Shown piece by piece: positions 15,567 to 23,921 of a DNA stretch of 43,530 nt. How positions within the stretch are numbered: position 1 is the stretch's first letter; each line of letters begins with the position of its first letter. This DNA comes from an uncultured Prevotellaceae bacterium (GTDB taxonomy: Bacteria > Bacteroidota > Bacteroidia > Bacteroidales > Bacteroidaceae): NCBI GenBank assembly GCA_902761605.1, contig CACWLC010000015.1:1-43530 (forward strand), written 5' to 3'. Both the position numbers and the translations under genes were made by a program. The notes beneath the pieces were generated by a model. The model was not told the origin of the DNA. It made no database searches and saw only the letters and a program-made list of their open reading frames with translations.

Positions 15567-16734
15567 ATTCGTATTCGTAATAGTACCAGTAGGTCCCACG
15601 GTACCTCTCCTCTACCTTACCCTTTCTCTCCACCTTGTCAGGATACTTGGACTCAAGTTCCTGAAGGTTGTTCCAGTCTTCATCCATAACACTGTTATGA
15701 TACACCTGTATGGGATTATAGCGCTTATGGGTGTAGAGTGTCATCGCCTCACGGTAATGCTTGGGAAGATTGTCAATGATAAGTGTGTCATTAGCAGAAT
15801 AATGAATCCTAAGTTGTCTTACAAACTCATCAAGACTCTTATCTAACAGAAGTCCGCAAAGTTGATAGTCGGCTATCTTCTTGTCATCAGTACTGTCTCT
15901 CCTCTGCATCAGCTCCAGATACTTTGCCATCGTCATTTCACCTCTCGGTCTTGCTCCTAAGGCCTTATAAAGACTGTCAGCAGGATACATAGCAAAACGA
16001 GACTTTCCTCCTATCGGAAGCATTACATCACTCTTTCCCGGAGTGGGATAATTAAAGAGTCGCTCTCCGAGCTCACCCCTCATGTTAAGGGCAAACATAC
16101 GGATCATCTGAAGGTTATAATCACTCTCCAGAGATTTCTTTCCCTGATCCAGAGCTCCGGCATAATCGCCCTTCAGAAGACATGACTCTGCCCTCATACG
16201 ATAATGGAACACAGCATTGGTATTACTGATACTCACAGTACCTATAATGAGTAAAGCCATCAGCAGCATAGTCACCCACATCGGTCTTGAGAGGAGTCCT
16301 AACGACTCATTGTCGGGTTCTATCTCCTGAAACTGTTTTGCTATGAGCGATACTCCCAGCCATATCAACATTACCAGAGGGAACAGCCAGTACCAGTATC
16401 CAATGGAATGGTGAAGGTCGATGTCGCTATTGATATCCGTAAGGAATCCCAGGACAAGCATTGAGGGAAGATACGTGAGAGCATGGAAACGTTTTCTAAG
16501 CTGTATTAGTGAATAGATCAGAAGTTGTAGTATCTGTAATACCAGCGTTATGATTATAGCTCCCGTGAGAGGTTTATAACTTGTCAGTCCATTACTCAAA
16601 GCATGCTGTGCAGCTGCCAGGATATCTGACTGAAAGAGATACAGGAAACAAAATGAGAACAGACAAAAAACAATAGCACACATCAGTCGTATGCTGAGCG
16701 TGCTACTGTTTCTTTGGGGATGATTATAGTTCAT
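15565..16734 (-). CDS. Multi-pass membrane protein with soluble C-terminal domain, unknown function
   Basis: I do not recognise a functional family with confidence; it resembles DUF6057-like Bacteroidetes membrane proteins. Four hydrophobic segments are visible (about 17-37, 57-80, 110-133 and 151-170). The C-terminal 200 residues are soluble and start with a TPR-like stretch, FHYRMRAESCLLKGDYAGALDQGKKS, suggesting a helical repeat. The C-terminus is rich in Tyr and Glu. It begins 1 nt after the glgB stop, so it is co-transcribed with the glycogen branching enzyme, but nothing else points to a carbohydrate role. Confidence 0.7.
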   Translation of the reverse strand: MNYNHPQRNSSTLSIRLMCAIVFCLFSFCFLYLFQSDILAAAQHALSNGLTSYKPLTGAIIITLVLQILQLLIYSLIQLRKRFHALTYLPSMLVLGFLTDINSDIDLHHSIGYWYWLFPLVMLIWLGVSLIAKQFQEIEPDNESLGLLSRPMWVTMLLMALLIIGTVSISNTNAVFHYRMRAESCLLKGDYAGALDQGKKSLESDYNLQMIRMFALNMRGELGERLFNYPTPGKSDVMLPIGGKSRFAMYPADSLYKALGARPRGEMTMAKYLELMQRRDSTDDKKIADYQLCGLLLDKSLDEFVRQLRIHYSANDTLIIDNLPKHYREAMTLYTHKRYNPIQVYHNSVMDEDWNNLQELESKYPDKVERKGKVEERYRGTYWYYYEYE

Positions 16735-16735
16735 C

Positions 16736-18883
16736 TTAGTTTTTCTTCAATACTACTGCAGAACGAGCAGGGATATACAGTTTCAACCACTCCTTCTTGT
16801 CTTTTACATAGAGTGGATCGTAGTTGGTGGTGTGGGTCATGCTGTCATCGGCAAAACCATTACCTCCGAAGTCCTTCGAATCGGTATTCAGGACCACATC
16901 ATATGAACCGGTAGGAACAAGGAATCCATAATCAGTGTAACTACGTGTCGGAGAGAAATTGAATACAAACACAAGGTCACCTCTCATAAAGCAGAGCACC
17001 TGATCACCATTATCATGCCAGATCTCTGTCACAGGAGTATCCTGGAAATTCTTCTGACTCTTGATAACCTTCAGCATCTCTCTGTCGAAGTCTCCCAGCC
17101 AGTGATAGCAGAGGTCCTTATTGTCAACGAGGTTCCACTGACGACGTGCATACTTATAGCTCCAGCCATTTCCTTCACGTGGGAAGTCAATCCATTCCGG
17201 ATGACCGAACTCATTACCCATGAAGTTCAGGTAACCACCATTGATGGCACCGGCTGTAACCAGACGTATCATCTTATGAAGGGCGATACCGCGCTGGGCC
17301 ATATCGTTGACATCCTTCTTTGCGAAGTGCCAATACATGTCTGCATCGATAAGACGGAAGATAATAGTCTTATCACCAACAAGGGCCTGGTCGTGACTCT
17401 CGCAGTAAGATATGGTCTTCTCATCAGGACGACGGTTCTTTACCTCCCAGAAGATAGAACATACGTTGATATCCTCATCACGTACCTCCTTAATGGTCTT
17501 GATCCAGTAGTCGGGGATATTCATTGCCATACGATAGTCGAAACCATATCCGCCATCCTCAAACTTAGCTGCGAGACCAGGCATACCTGATACCTCCTCG
17601 GCAATTGTGATGGCATTAGGATTAACCTCGTGAATAAGCTTGTTGGCGAGGGTTAGATAACAGATGGCGTTATCATCCTCGTGGCCGTTGAAGTAGTCAC
17701 CATATCCTCCGAAAGCCTCTCCAAGACCATGTGAGTAATATAACATCGATGTCACACCATCAAAGCGGAAACCATCAAACTTATACTCCTCAAGCCAGTA
17801 TTTACAGTTAGAGAGTAGGAAGTGGAGCACATCATCCTTACCATAGTCAAAGCAGAGAGAGTCCCATGCGGGATGCTCATGACGGTCACCGGGATAGAAG
17901 AACTGATTTGGATCACCACAGAGGTTACCAAGACCCTCCACCTCATTCTTTACTGCATGAGAGTGAACGATATCCATGATCACAGCCACACCATTCTTAT
18001 GGGCAGTGTCAATGAGTTCTTTCAGTTCCTCAGGAGTACCGAAACGTGAACTTGGAGCAAAGAAGCTTGAAACATGGTATCCAAACGATCCGTAATAAGG
18101 ATGCTCCTGTATAGCCATCACCTGGATACAGTTATATCCGTCCTTGATGACACGTGGCAGTACATTGTCCTTGAACTCAGTATATGATCCTACCTTCTCT
18201 GCATCCTGACTCATACCTACGTGACACTCATAGATCAACAGCGGAGCCTTGTTTGGCTTGAAGGTCTTTTTCTTCCATACGTAAGGCTTCTCCGGATTCC
18301 ATACCTGTGCAGAGAAGATCTTGGTGTTGTCATCCTGTACCACACGACGGCACCATGCTGGGATACGCTCGCCTTCTCCACCATTCCACTTCACCTTCAT
18401 CTTATAGAGTTGTCCGTGTTTAAGGGCCTTCTCAGAGAGTTTCAACTCCCAGTTGCCTGTTCCCTCAATACGCTTACAACGGTATTTCTCATCTTCCTGC
18501 CAGTTGTTGAAGTCACCTACGAGATAGATGTCTGTGGCATTGGGAGCCCACTCACGGAATACCCAGCCCTTGGCGAGTTTATGAAGCCCGAAATAAAGAT
18601 GACCAGAGGCAAAATCAGAAAGGGTCTTCTTTCCATTCTGTGTTAACTGACCGATCTTCCATAGAGCATGATCATGACGCCCACGAATAGCTCCCTCAAA
18701 AGGCTCCAGCCATGAGTCATTCCTGACAAGCCCTATATGCTGGGGCTCTGTACGATCGACAATTTTCTCAACTTTCTTGACGGCTACTTTCTTGGCGGCT
18801 ACTTTCTGGGTCGTAGTCTTCTTGGCAGATGCCGTAGCCTTCTTTGCAGAAGTTTTCTTTGCTATTGTTTCTTTCTTTGCCAT
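16736..18883 (-). CDS. glgB: 1,4-alpha-glucan (glycogen) branching enzyme, eukaryotic-type, with Lys/Ala-rich N-terminal tail
   Basis: A GH13 enzyme that moves alpha-1,4 chains to alpha-1,6 branch points in glycogen. After a CBM48-like domain (around WAPNATDIYLVGDFNNW) comes the TIM barrel with the nucleophile Asp in FDGFRFDGVTSMLY, the acid/base Glu in ITIAEEVSGMPG and the third Asp in CESHDQALVGDK. Motifs such as YNCIQVMAIQEHPYYGSFGY and GGYLNFMGNEFGHPEWIDFP closely resemble animal and fungal branching enzymes rather than E. coli GlgB. The first 45 residues are almost only Lys, Ala, Thr and Val, in AKK-type repeats like those of bacterial histone H1-like proteins. Length is 715 aa. Confidence 0.93.
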   Translation of the reverse strand: MAKKETIAKKTSAKKATASAKKTTTQKVAAKKVAVKKVEKIVDRTEPQHIGLVRNDSWLEPFEGAIRGRHDHALWKIGQLTQNGKKTLSDFASGHLYFGLHKLAKGWVFREWAPNATDIYLVGDFNNWQEDEKYRCKRIEGTGNWELKLSEKALKHGQLYKMKVKWNGGEGERIPAWCRRVVQDDNTKIFSAQVWNPEKPYVWKKKTFKPNKAPLLIYECHVGMSQDAEKVGSYTEFKDNVLPRVIKDGYNCIQVMAIQEHPYYGSFGYHVSSFFAPSSRFGTPEELKELIDTAHKNGVAVIMDIVHSHAVKNEVEGLGNLCGDPNQFFYPGDRHEHPAWDSLCFDYGKDDVLHFLLSNCKYWLEEYKFDGFRFDGVTSMLYYSHGLGEAFGGYGDYFNGHEDDNAICYLTLANKLIHEVNPNAITIAEEVSGMPGLAAKFEDGGYGFDYRMAMNIPDYWIKTIKEVRDEDINVCSIFWEVKNRRPDEKTISYCESHDQALVGDKTIIFRLIDADMYWHFAKKDVNDMAQRGIALHKMIRLVTAGAINGGYLNFMGNEFGHPEWIDFPREGNGWSYKYARRQWNLVDNKDLCYHWLGDFDREMLKVIKSQKNFQDTPVTEIWHDNGDQVLCFMRGDLVFVFNFSPTRSYTDYGFLVPTGSYDVVLNTDSKDFGGNGFADDSMTHTTNYDPLYVKDKKEWLKLYIPARSAVVLKKN

Positions 18884-18894
18884 AAACCTTATCT

Positions 18895-18926
18895 CTTTTT
18901 ACTTTTTTACCTTTTTACTTTTTTAC
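18895..18926. repeat. Two tandem 16-bp units between yhcH-like and glgB
   Basis: CTTTTTACTTTTTTAC occurs twice in direct tandem (18895-18910 and 18911-18926). The second copy contains the stop codon of the YhcH-family gene (18915-18917). On the coding strand it gives an A-rich GTAAAAA-type leader just before the glgB ATG. It belongs with the heptad-like arrays found elsewhere in the window. Confidence 0.75.
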
Positions 18927-19361
18927 CTTAAATATCGCCTTCTTTATCTCAGCCTCACCAGATATACATGGTGCATGACCATCCTGTGGGAAGAAGATAG
19001 CCATCTGTCCGGGATTGACTGTCACATATGTCTGAGCCATTGTGTCACCATACTTCGTGATGTCCTTCTCTGCATTATACTCAAAGTCAGGAAGGTCACA
19101 GAGAGGTGTGTAACCGAAAGTCTCAGCGCAAGAGATAGGTATCTGGATGTCGATCATCTCGATATGTGTTTCCAGGACAGCAGCTTCTTTTGTCTTACCC
19201 TTAGCTGAAGTAAGATTCAGAAACAGATCCTTGTCCTTGATGGGATACTTGCCAGCCTCCATTGTATTGAGGTCATGACTTTTCAGAAATTCAACCACAT
19301 CTGCGAAGAGTGGGTTAATGGCTGCATACTTGCAGAGATTGTCGATAGTGTCAATGATCAT
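18915..19361 (-). CDS. YhcH/YjgK/YiaL-family (EbgC-like, DUF386) protein
   Basis: A 148-residue cupin-fold protein of the YhcH/YjgK/YiaL family. ETHIEMIDIQIPI carries His and Glu ligands for the metal, and FFPQDGHAPC is the conserved second motif containing the other His. Family members have been linked to sugar (sialic acid, glucuronate or beta-galactoside) metabolism, but the reaction is mostly unproven. It lies 25 nt after the MORN gene and 31 nt before glgB in the same operon, so a role in sugar handling is an inference from context. Confidence 0.9.
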   Translation of the reverse strand: MIIDTIDNLCKYAAINPLFADVVEFLKSHDLNTMEAGKYPIKDKDLFLNLTSAKGKTKEAAVLETHIEMIDIQIPISCAETFGYTPLCDLPDFEYNAEKDITKYGDTMAQTYVTVNPGQMAIFFPQDGHAPCISGEAEIKKAIFKVKK

Positions 19362-19386
19362 ACGATTATATTTTTAAGAGTTGTAA

Positions 19387-20505
19387 TTAATCTAACTGTC
19401 TGTGTCCACGGGTGTAAGTACCACTGGCGATGACCTTACCGTTACGATCTTTCTCAACGAACTTACCGTCACGTATATCATCCTTATATGAACCTTCAAA
19501 ACGTTTTCCGTCCTTATCTTCCTCTATGGCTGCTCCATTACGCTTTCCATTCTTGAAAGAGCCCTTGAACTTAGAGCCATCGGCATATCTGGCGATACCC
19601 TCACCTTCGATATTTCCGTTCTTGAACATACCCTCAAAGGTGTCGCCAGCCTTGGTGGAGAGCTTGCCTTTACCATTTGGCTTATCTGCCTTCCAAAAAC
19701 CTACATACTGGTCACCATTGCTCCATACCATAGTGCCCTGACCTTGTTTGTCACCCTCAAAGAACTGGCCTGTATACTTGTCGCCATTGGCATATTTGGA
19801 TATTCCCTGACCAGTACGCTCACCATCCACATATTCACCTTCGTAGACATCGCCATTCTGGAACTTGTAAATACCCCTGCCATTCTGAACGTCATTCTTC
19901 CAGGGACCAACATACATATCACCGTCAGCATAACGGAACGTGCCTTTTCCAGAACGCATGTTATTTGCCCATTGTCCCTGATACGATGAACCGTCGCCCC
20001 AGTCAAAGAATCCCTGACCATGTTTCTGGTCATCCTTCCATTCACCTTTATAATATGCGCCATTTGAGAAGGTGTACGTTCCTGTGCCGGAACGTTTGTC
20101 CATCTTCCACTCTCCATCATATTTGTCGCCATTGAAATAGTACATTATCCCGTGACCATGCTGGTAGTCACGGAACCACAGACCTTCATAACGATTATTG
20201 TTTGAGAAATAATATGTGCCCTTTCCATGCTGCTGGTCCTGGAACCACTCTCCTTCATATTTCTCTCCATCGAAGAAGATGTATGTGCCATAACCCTGAC
20301 GCTTTCCTTTCTCATATTGGCCCTCATAGGTATTACCGTTTTTATAGACTGTACGACCTTTCCCGTGAGGCTTTCCCATCATTATCTCTCCCTGATATTG
20401 TCCGCCATCTTTTGTCTTAACAGAGCCAAGTGTAATTTTCTGTGCTGCCATCGAAAGAGGCATCATCAGTGTTAGTATCGCAAGTGTATATTTAAGTATG
20501 TACAT
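19387..20505 (-). CDS. Secreted/periplasmic MORN-repeat protein (14 repeats)
   Basis: A 372-residue protein with a signal peptide (MYILKYTLAILTLMMPLSMAAQ) and then 14 consecutive MORN repeats, all exactly 23 residues with a Y-x-G-x-W/Y-x-x-x-x-x-x-G-x-G pattern (residues 37-358), and a 14-residue tail. The last three repeats diverge (F for Y, loss of the second Gly). MORN arrays form extended beta-sheet rods that bind membranes, lipids or proteins; no enzymatic domain is present. Start: ATG 20505 is chosen because it begins the signal peptide and lies just after the promoter; the frame is open to 20568. It is the first gene of the MORN, yhcH-like, glgB, membrane protein operon. Confidence 0.88.
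   Translation of the reverse strand: MYILKYTLAILTLMMPLSMAAQKITLGSVKTKDGGQYQGEIMMGKPHGKGRTVYKNGNTYEGQYEKGKRQGYGTYIFFDGEKYEGEWFQDQQHGKGTYYFSNNNRYEGLWFRDYQHGHGIMYYFNGDKYDGEWKMDKRSGTGTYTFSNGAYYKGEWKDDQKHGQGFFDWGDGSSYQGQWANNMRSGKGTFRYADGDMYVGPWKNDVQNGRGIYKFQNGDVYEGEYVDGERTGQGISKYANGDKYTGQFFEGDKQGQGTMVWSNGDQYVGFWKADKPNGKGKLSTKAGDTFEGMFKNGNIEGEGIARYADGSKFKGSFKNGKRNGAAIEEDKDGKRFEGSYKDDIRDGKFVEKDRNGKVIASGTYTRGHRQLD
19432..20397 (-). repeat. 69-bp-period coding repeat (14 units) of the MORN protein
   Basis: Fourteen 69-bp units run without any indel through the MORN gene. DNA identity between units is only moderate, so this is an old, selected protein repeat rather than a recent minisatellite. Confidence 0.85.
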
Positions 20506-20529
20506 TATTATCCAAATTAAATTTCTTTG

Positions 20530-20561
20530 CAAATTTACAAAAAAAACGCGAACCAAACAAA
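20530..20561 (-). promoter_or_regulatory. Promoter of the MORN-yhcH-glgB operon
   Basis: On the minus strand TTTG (20561 to 20558), 20 bases, then TAAATTTG (20537 to 20530). The start site falls near 20523, about 18 nt before the ATG at 20505. It is divergent from the kdsB promoter. Confidence 0.72.
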
Positions 20562-20612
20562 ATATCACCGATATTATTCTTAAAGAAATGCGATTTTTAC
20601 ATTTTTTTTCTT

Positions 20613-20620
20613 TATCTTTG
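20613..20620 (+). promoter_or_regulatory. -7 element of the kdsB promoter
   Basis: TATCTTTG at 20613-20620. The -33 region is T-rich without TTTG. The ATG at 20629 is only 8 bases past the element, so the kdsB mRNA would have almost no leader. Confidence 0.65.
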
Positions 20621-20628
20621 CAGCCGTT

Positions 20629-21366
20629 ATGACATTTATGGCTATTATACCTGCCCGTTACGCATCAACACGTTTTCCGGGCAAACCTCTGGCAGTTCTT
20701 GGTGGAAAGACTGTCATTCAGAGAGTGTACGAACAGGTAAACAGTATCCTCGACGAGGTGTATGTTGCTACCGATGACAAGCGTATCTATGACTGTGTCA
20801 CTGGTTTTGGAGGACGTGCTGTGATGACTCGTGAGGACCATAAGAGTGGTACTGACAGAATCGAGGAGGCTGTAGAGAAGATACAGTCTTCTGCCGATGT
20901 TATCATCAACGTTCAGGGTGATGAACCATTCATCCAACCATCACAAATAAAGACTTTAATGAAATTGTTTGATACTCCTGATACACAGATAGGTACACTC
21001 GGCAAACCTTTCGAGAGTATCGAAGCAATAGAGAATCCGAATTCTCCTAAGATTGTTACTGACAATCGTGGATTCGCGCTCTATTTCAGCCGTAGTGTCA
21101 TACCATATATCAGAGGTAAGGAACGTAGTGAATGGTTTGGTGAATATCCATTCCTGAAGCATCTCGGCATCTATGCATATCGGAGAGAAGTACTCAAAGA
21201 GGTGACCCTGCTGCCACAGAGTTCTCTTGAGAAAGCAGAGAGTCTCGAACAACTTCGCTGGCTCCAGAATGGCTATCGCATACGTGTTGGTCTCACTGAT
21301 GTGGAGACTGTAGGTATCGACACACCAGAGGACTTAAAGAGAGCTGAAGAATTTCTGAACAAATAA
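20629..21366 (+). CDS. kdsB: 3-deoxy-manno-octulosonate (KDO) cytidylyltransferase
   Basis: Activates KDO with CTP to CMP-KDO for lipopolysaccharide inner-core synthesis in the cytoplasm. The 245 residues contain the nucleotide loop IIPARYASTRFPGKPL, the metal/nucleotide motif INVQGDEPFI, and KHLGIYAYRREVL and DTPEDLKRAEEF near the end, all typical of KdsB. ATG 20629 aligns with the usual Bacteroides N-terminus; a second ATG at 20638 would give a longer leader and cannot be excluded. It leads an operon with the 5'-nucleotidase (4-nt gap) and nudC. Confidence 0.95.
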   Translation: MTFMAIIPARYASTRFPGKPLAVLGGKTVIQRVYEQVNSILDEVYVATDDKRIYDCVTGFGGRAVMTREDHKSGTDRIEEAVEKIQSSADVIINVQGDEPFIQPSQIKTLMKLFDTPDTQIGTLGKPFESIEAIENPNSPKIVTDNRGFALYFSRSVIPYIRGKERSEWFGEYPFLKHLGIYAYRREVLKEVTLLPQSSLEKAESLEQLRWLQNGYRIRVGLTDVETVGIDTPEDLKRAEEFLNK

Positions 21367-21370
21367 TAAT

Positions 21371-23140
21371 ATGTCTATGAAAAAACTGTTATTGTCAACT
21401 ATTACATTTGCCATGATGCTGACAGCTCAGGCACAGCCAGCCAACAAGACTGTAAAGATCAAGGTCATAGAGACGAGTGATGTTCATGGTCATTTCTTCC
21501 CATGGGACTTCATGGAAGGCAAACCTATAAAGGGAACTCTCACTCGTGCCAACTCGTATATCAGACGCCAAAGGGAAAAGTATGGCAATCACATGTTACT
21601 CATAGACAATGGTGATATCCTCCAGGGACAGCCATGTGTATATTGGTCAAACTACGTCATGCCTGAGGATGAGAACCTCGCTGCATCGGTAATCAACTAC
21701 ATGGGTTACGATGCAGAGACAGTGGGTAATCATGATATCGAACCAGGCCATAAGGTATACGACAAATGGATACGTGAGGTACGTTGTCCTCTGCTTGGAG
21801 CCAACATGGTAAAGGAAGGCAGGAAATATGGCGAGGCTCATCCACACAATATTTACGATGGTCTGAAGCCATACTCTGTTCACTATATCGATGGCGTAAA
21901 GATTTGTATCATCGGAATGCTTACGCCTGCGATACCTAACTGGCTCAACCAGTCTATATGGAAAGGTATGGAGTTTGAGGAGATGACCCGCTGTGCCAGG
22001 AAATGGATAAGATATATTAAGGATTATGAGCGCCCCGACCTTATCTTCGGACTCTTCCACTCCGGCCTTAATGGTGCCATCAAGACTGACGAGTATGAGG
22101 AGAACGGTACTGAGTCTGTAGCCCGTGAAGTGCCTGGCTTTGACATCATATTCTTTGGTCACGACCATCAGGTGCACAACGAATGGATTACCAACAGAAA
22201 CGGTAATAAGGTGCTCTGCATCGACCCCAGTTGCTATGTAAACAACGTAGCTGAGACAGAGATAGAACTCACTTATAAGAACGGACATCTTGTAAAGAAA
22301 GATATCAAGGGCGAGATTATTGACGTAAGAGATGAGGAAATTGACCAACAGATGCTCAGTCACTTCAAAGCAAAGATCGATGATGTCAAGAAATATGTAG
22401 AGCGTGAGATAGGACGTTTCGAGAATCCAGTCTACTCTCGTGACGGATTCTTCGGCAACTCTGCATTCACTGACCTCATCCATAACCTTCAGATGCAGAT
22501 CTCTGGAGCAGAGGTGTCATTCAACGCTCCTCTGGCATTCAACAATGTCATCAAGGCAGGTGATGTCACCCAGGCTGACATGTTCAAGCTATATCGTTTT
22601 GAGAACCTTATGTTCGTGCTTCGAATGACTGGTGAGGAGATACGTAAGCATCTCGAATTCTCTTACGACATGTGGACAAACACGATGACCTCGCCAGACG
22701 ACCATGCCCTGAGACTTAATGACAACTCCAAAGGCGACCAGCAACGTACAGGTTTCCAGTATTACACATTCAATTTCGACTCTGCCTGTGGCATCGACTA
22801 TGAGGTAGACCTCACAAAGCCCGACGGTCAGAAGGTCAGGATCCTCAGGATGTCGAATGGTGAGCCCTTCGATGAGCATCGCTGGTATAAGGTGGTGATG
22901 AACAGCTATAGAGCCAATGGCGGAGGTGAACTCCTCACCCTTGGCGCTGGTATTCCGAAAGACTCTCTTGAGAGTCGTGTGCTGTGGCATACCGACATGG
23001 ACCAGCGTCATTATCTCACCGAGGAGATTCATCGTCAGGGGACCATCAATCCTCAGCCTAACAACAACTGGAAGTTCGTACCTGAGGAATGGACAAAGCC
23101 TGCACTCGAAAGAGACAGAAAGAAATTATTTGGAGAATAG
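21371..23140 (+). CDS. Secreted bifunctional metallophosphatase / 5'-nucleotidase (UshA family)
   Basis: A periplasmic nucleotide- or 2',3'-cyclic-nucleotide-hydrolysing enzyme. A signal peptide (MKKLLLSTITFAMMLTAQAQ, after MS) is followed by the calcineurin-like metallophosphatase domain with metal motifs SDVHGHFFPWDF, DNGDILQGQP, VGNHDIE, FHSGLNG and FGHDHQVHN. The C-terminal 5'-nucleotidase domain (about 360-560) has NSAFTDLIHNLQM, NAPLAFN and NSYRANGGGE. Length is 589 aa. ATG 21377 is an alternative start two codons in. Its substrate is likely AMP or UDP-sugars scavenged at the cell surface. Confidence 0.92.
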   Translation: MSMKKLLLSTITFAMMLTAQAQPANKTVKIKVIETSDVHGHFFPWDFMEGKPIKGTLTRANSYIRRQREKYGNHMLLIDNGDILQGQPCVYWSNYVMPEDENLAASVINYMGYDAETVGNHDIEPGHKVYDKWIREVRCPLLGANMVKEGRKYGEAHPHNIYDGLKPYSVHYIDGVKICIIGMLTPAIPNWLNQSIWKGMEFEEMTRCARKWIRYIKDYERPDLIFGLFHSGLNGAIKTDEYEENGTESVAREVPGFDIIFFGHDHQVHNEWITNRNGNKVLCIDPSCYVNNVAETEIELTYKNGHLVKKDIKGEIIDVRDEEIDQQMLSHFKAKIDDVKKYVEREIGRFENPVYSRDGFFGNSAFTDLIHNLQMQISGAEVSFNAPLAFNNVIKAGDVTQADMFKLYRFENLMFVLRMTGEEIRKHLEFSYDMWTNTMTSPDDHALRLNDNSKGDQQRTGFQYYTFNFDSACGIDYEVDLTKPDGQKVRILRMSNGEPFDEHRWYKVVMNSYRANGGGELLTLGAGIPKDSLESRVLWHTDMDQRHYLTEEIHRQGTINPQPNNNWKFVPEEWTKPALERDRKKLFGE

Positions 23141-23145
23141 ATAAG

Positions 23146-23919
23146 ATGTCAAAGAAATACTTTTTTGTTTTCTGCAAGGAAGACCTGCTGTTGGAGAAGA
23201 CCTCCGATGGTAGCTATACCATTCCATGCGGAGAGGAGCCCCCGACAGAAGTAAAGCCCTGGACTCACGTGATGAACATCACTCCTATGGACGACGGTAC
23301 TGAGGTTAGGACATATCGTATTGACTCTCCAGTCACTGATTCCGGGAGATATGAGATGTGTGGTCTACGTCAGTCTTTTTATCAGCTTCCTGAACCGTTA
23401 TATCTCAAGGCAGGCAAATGTCAGGAACTACTCTATTGGGACTCTAACACCAAGTATTGTGGTGTCTGTGGTGCCCCTATGCGCATGGATACCGACATTT
23501 CCAAGAAATGCACAGAATGTGGTAAAGAGATATGGCCACAACTGGCTACAGCTGTCATAGTACTTATCCATCGGGGTGACGAGGTTCTTCTGGTAAGGGC
23601 AAAGAACTTCAAACGTGACTATTACGGTCTGGTGGCCGGTTTCGTAGAGACAGGTGAGACTCTCGAAGAGGCAGTGGCCCGTGAGGCCATGGAGGAGACA
23701 GGTGTGACAATCACCAATATCCGTTATTTCGCCTCTCAGCCTTGGCCCTATCCTTGTGGTCTGATGGTGGGCTTCAATGCTGACTATGTCTCTGGAGAGA
23801 TACACCTCCAACAGTCTGAGATAGCAAAAGGAGGCTGGTTTCGGAAAACCAACCTCCCTGATATCCCTGGCAAGATGTCTATAGCCCGCAGACTCATAGA
23901 CGCCTGGATGGAGGAGTAA
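23146..23919 (+). CDS. nudC: NADH pyrophosphatase / NAD-capped RNA decapping Nudix hydrolase
   Basis: A 257-residue Nudix hydrolase of the NudC group. It has a four-Cys zinc ribbon (CGVCG...CTECG), the Nudix box GFVETGETLEEAVAREAMEE with its REAMEE core, and the NudC-specific SQPWPYPCGLMVGF motif that reads the NAD dinucleotide. It hydrolyses NAD(H) and, in other bacteria, removes NAD caps from RNA. Start: ATG 23146 is used, because the frame upstream to 23089 runs inside the preceding gene and does not resemble NudC. It converges with ugd, with 2 bases between the two stop codons. Confidence 0.95.
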   Translation: MSKKYFFVFCKEDLLLEKTSDGSYTIPCGEEPPTEVKPWTHVMNITPMDDGTEVRTYRIDSPVTDSGRYEMCGLRQSFYQLPEPLYLKAGKCQELLYWDSNTKYCGVCGAPMRMDTDISKKCTECGKEIWPQLATAVIVLIHRGDEVLLVRAKNFKRDYYGLVAGFVETGETLEEAVAREAMEETGVTITNIRYFASQPWPYPCGLMVGFNADYVSGEIHLQQSEIAKGGWFRKTNLPDIPGKMSIARRLIDAWMEE

Positions 23920-23921
23920 CA

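Noticed and set aside
19432-20397. Regular 69-bp periodicity as possible CRISPR or minisatellite
   Set aside because: It is the in-frame coding of 14 MORN repeats; units differ in sequence and there are no unique spacers.
21647-22483. 278-codon open frame antisense to the 5'-nucleotidase
   Set aside because: Opposite a well-supported enzyme; Val/Leu-rich reverse-reading composition only.
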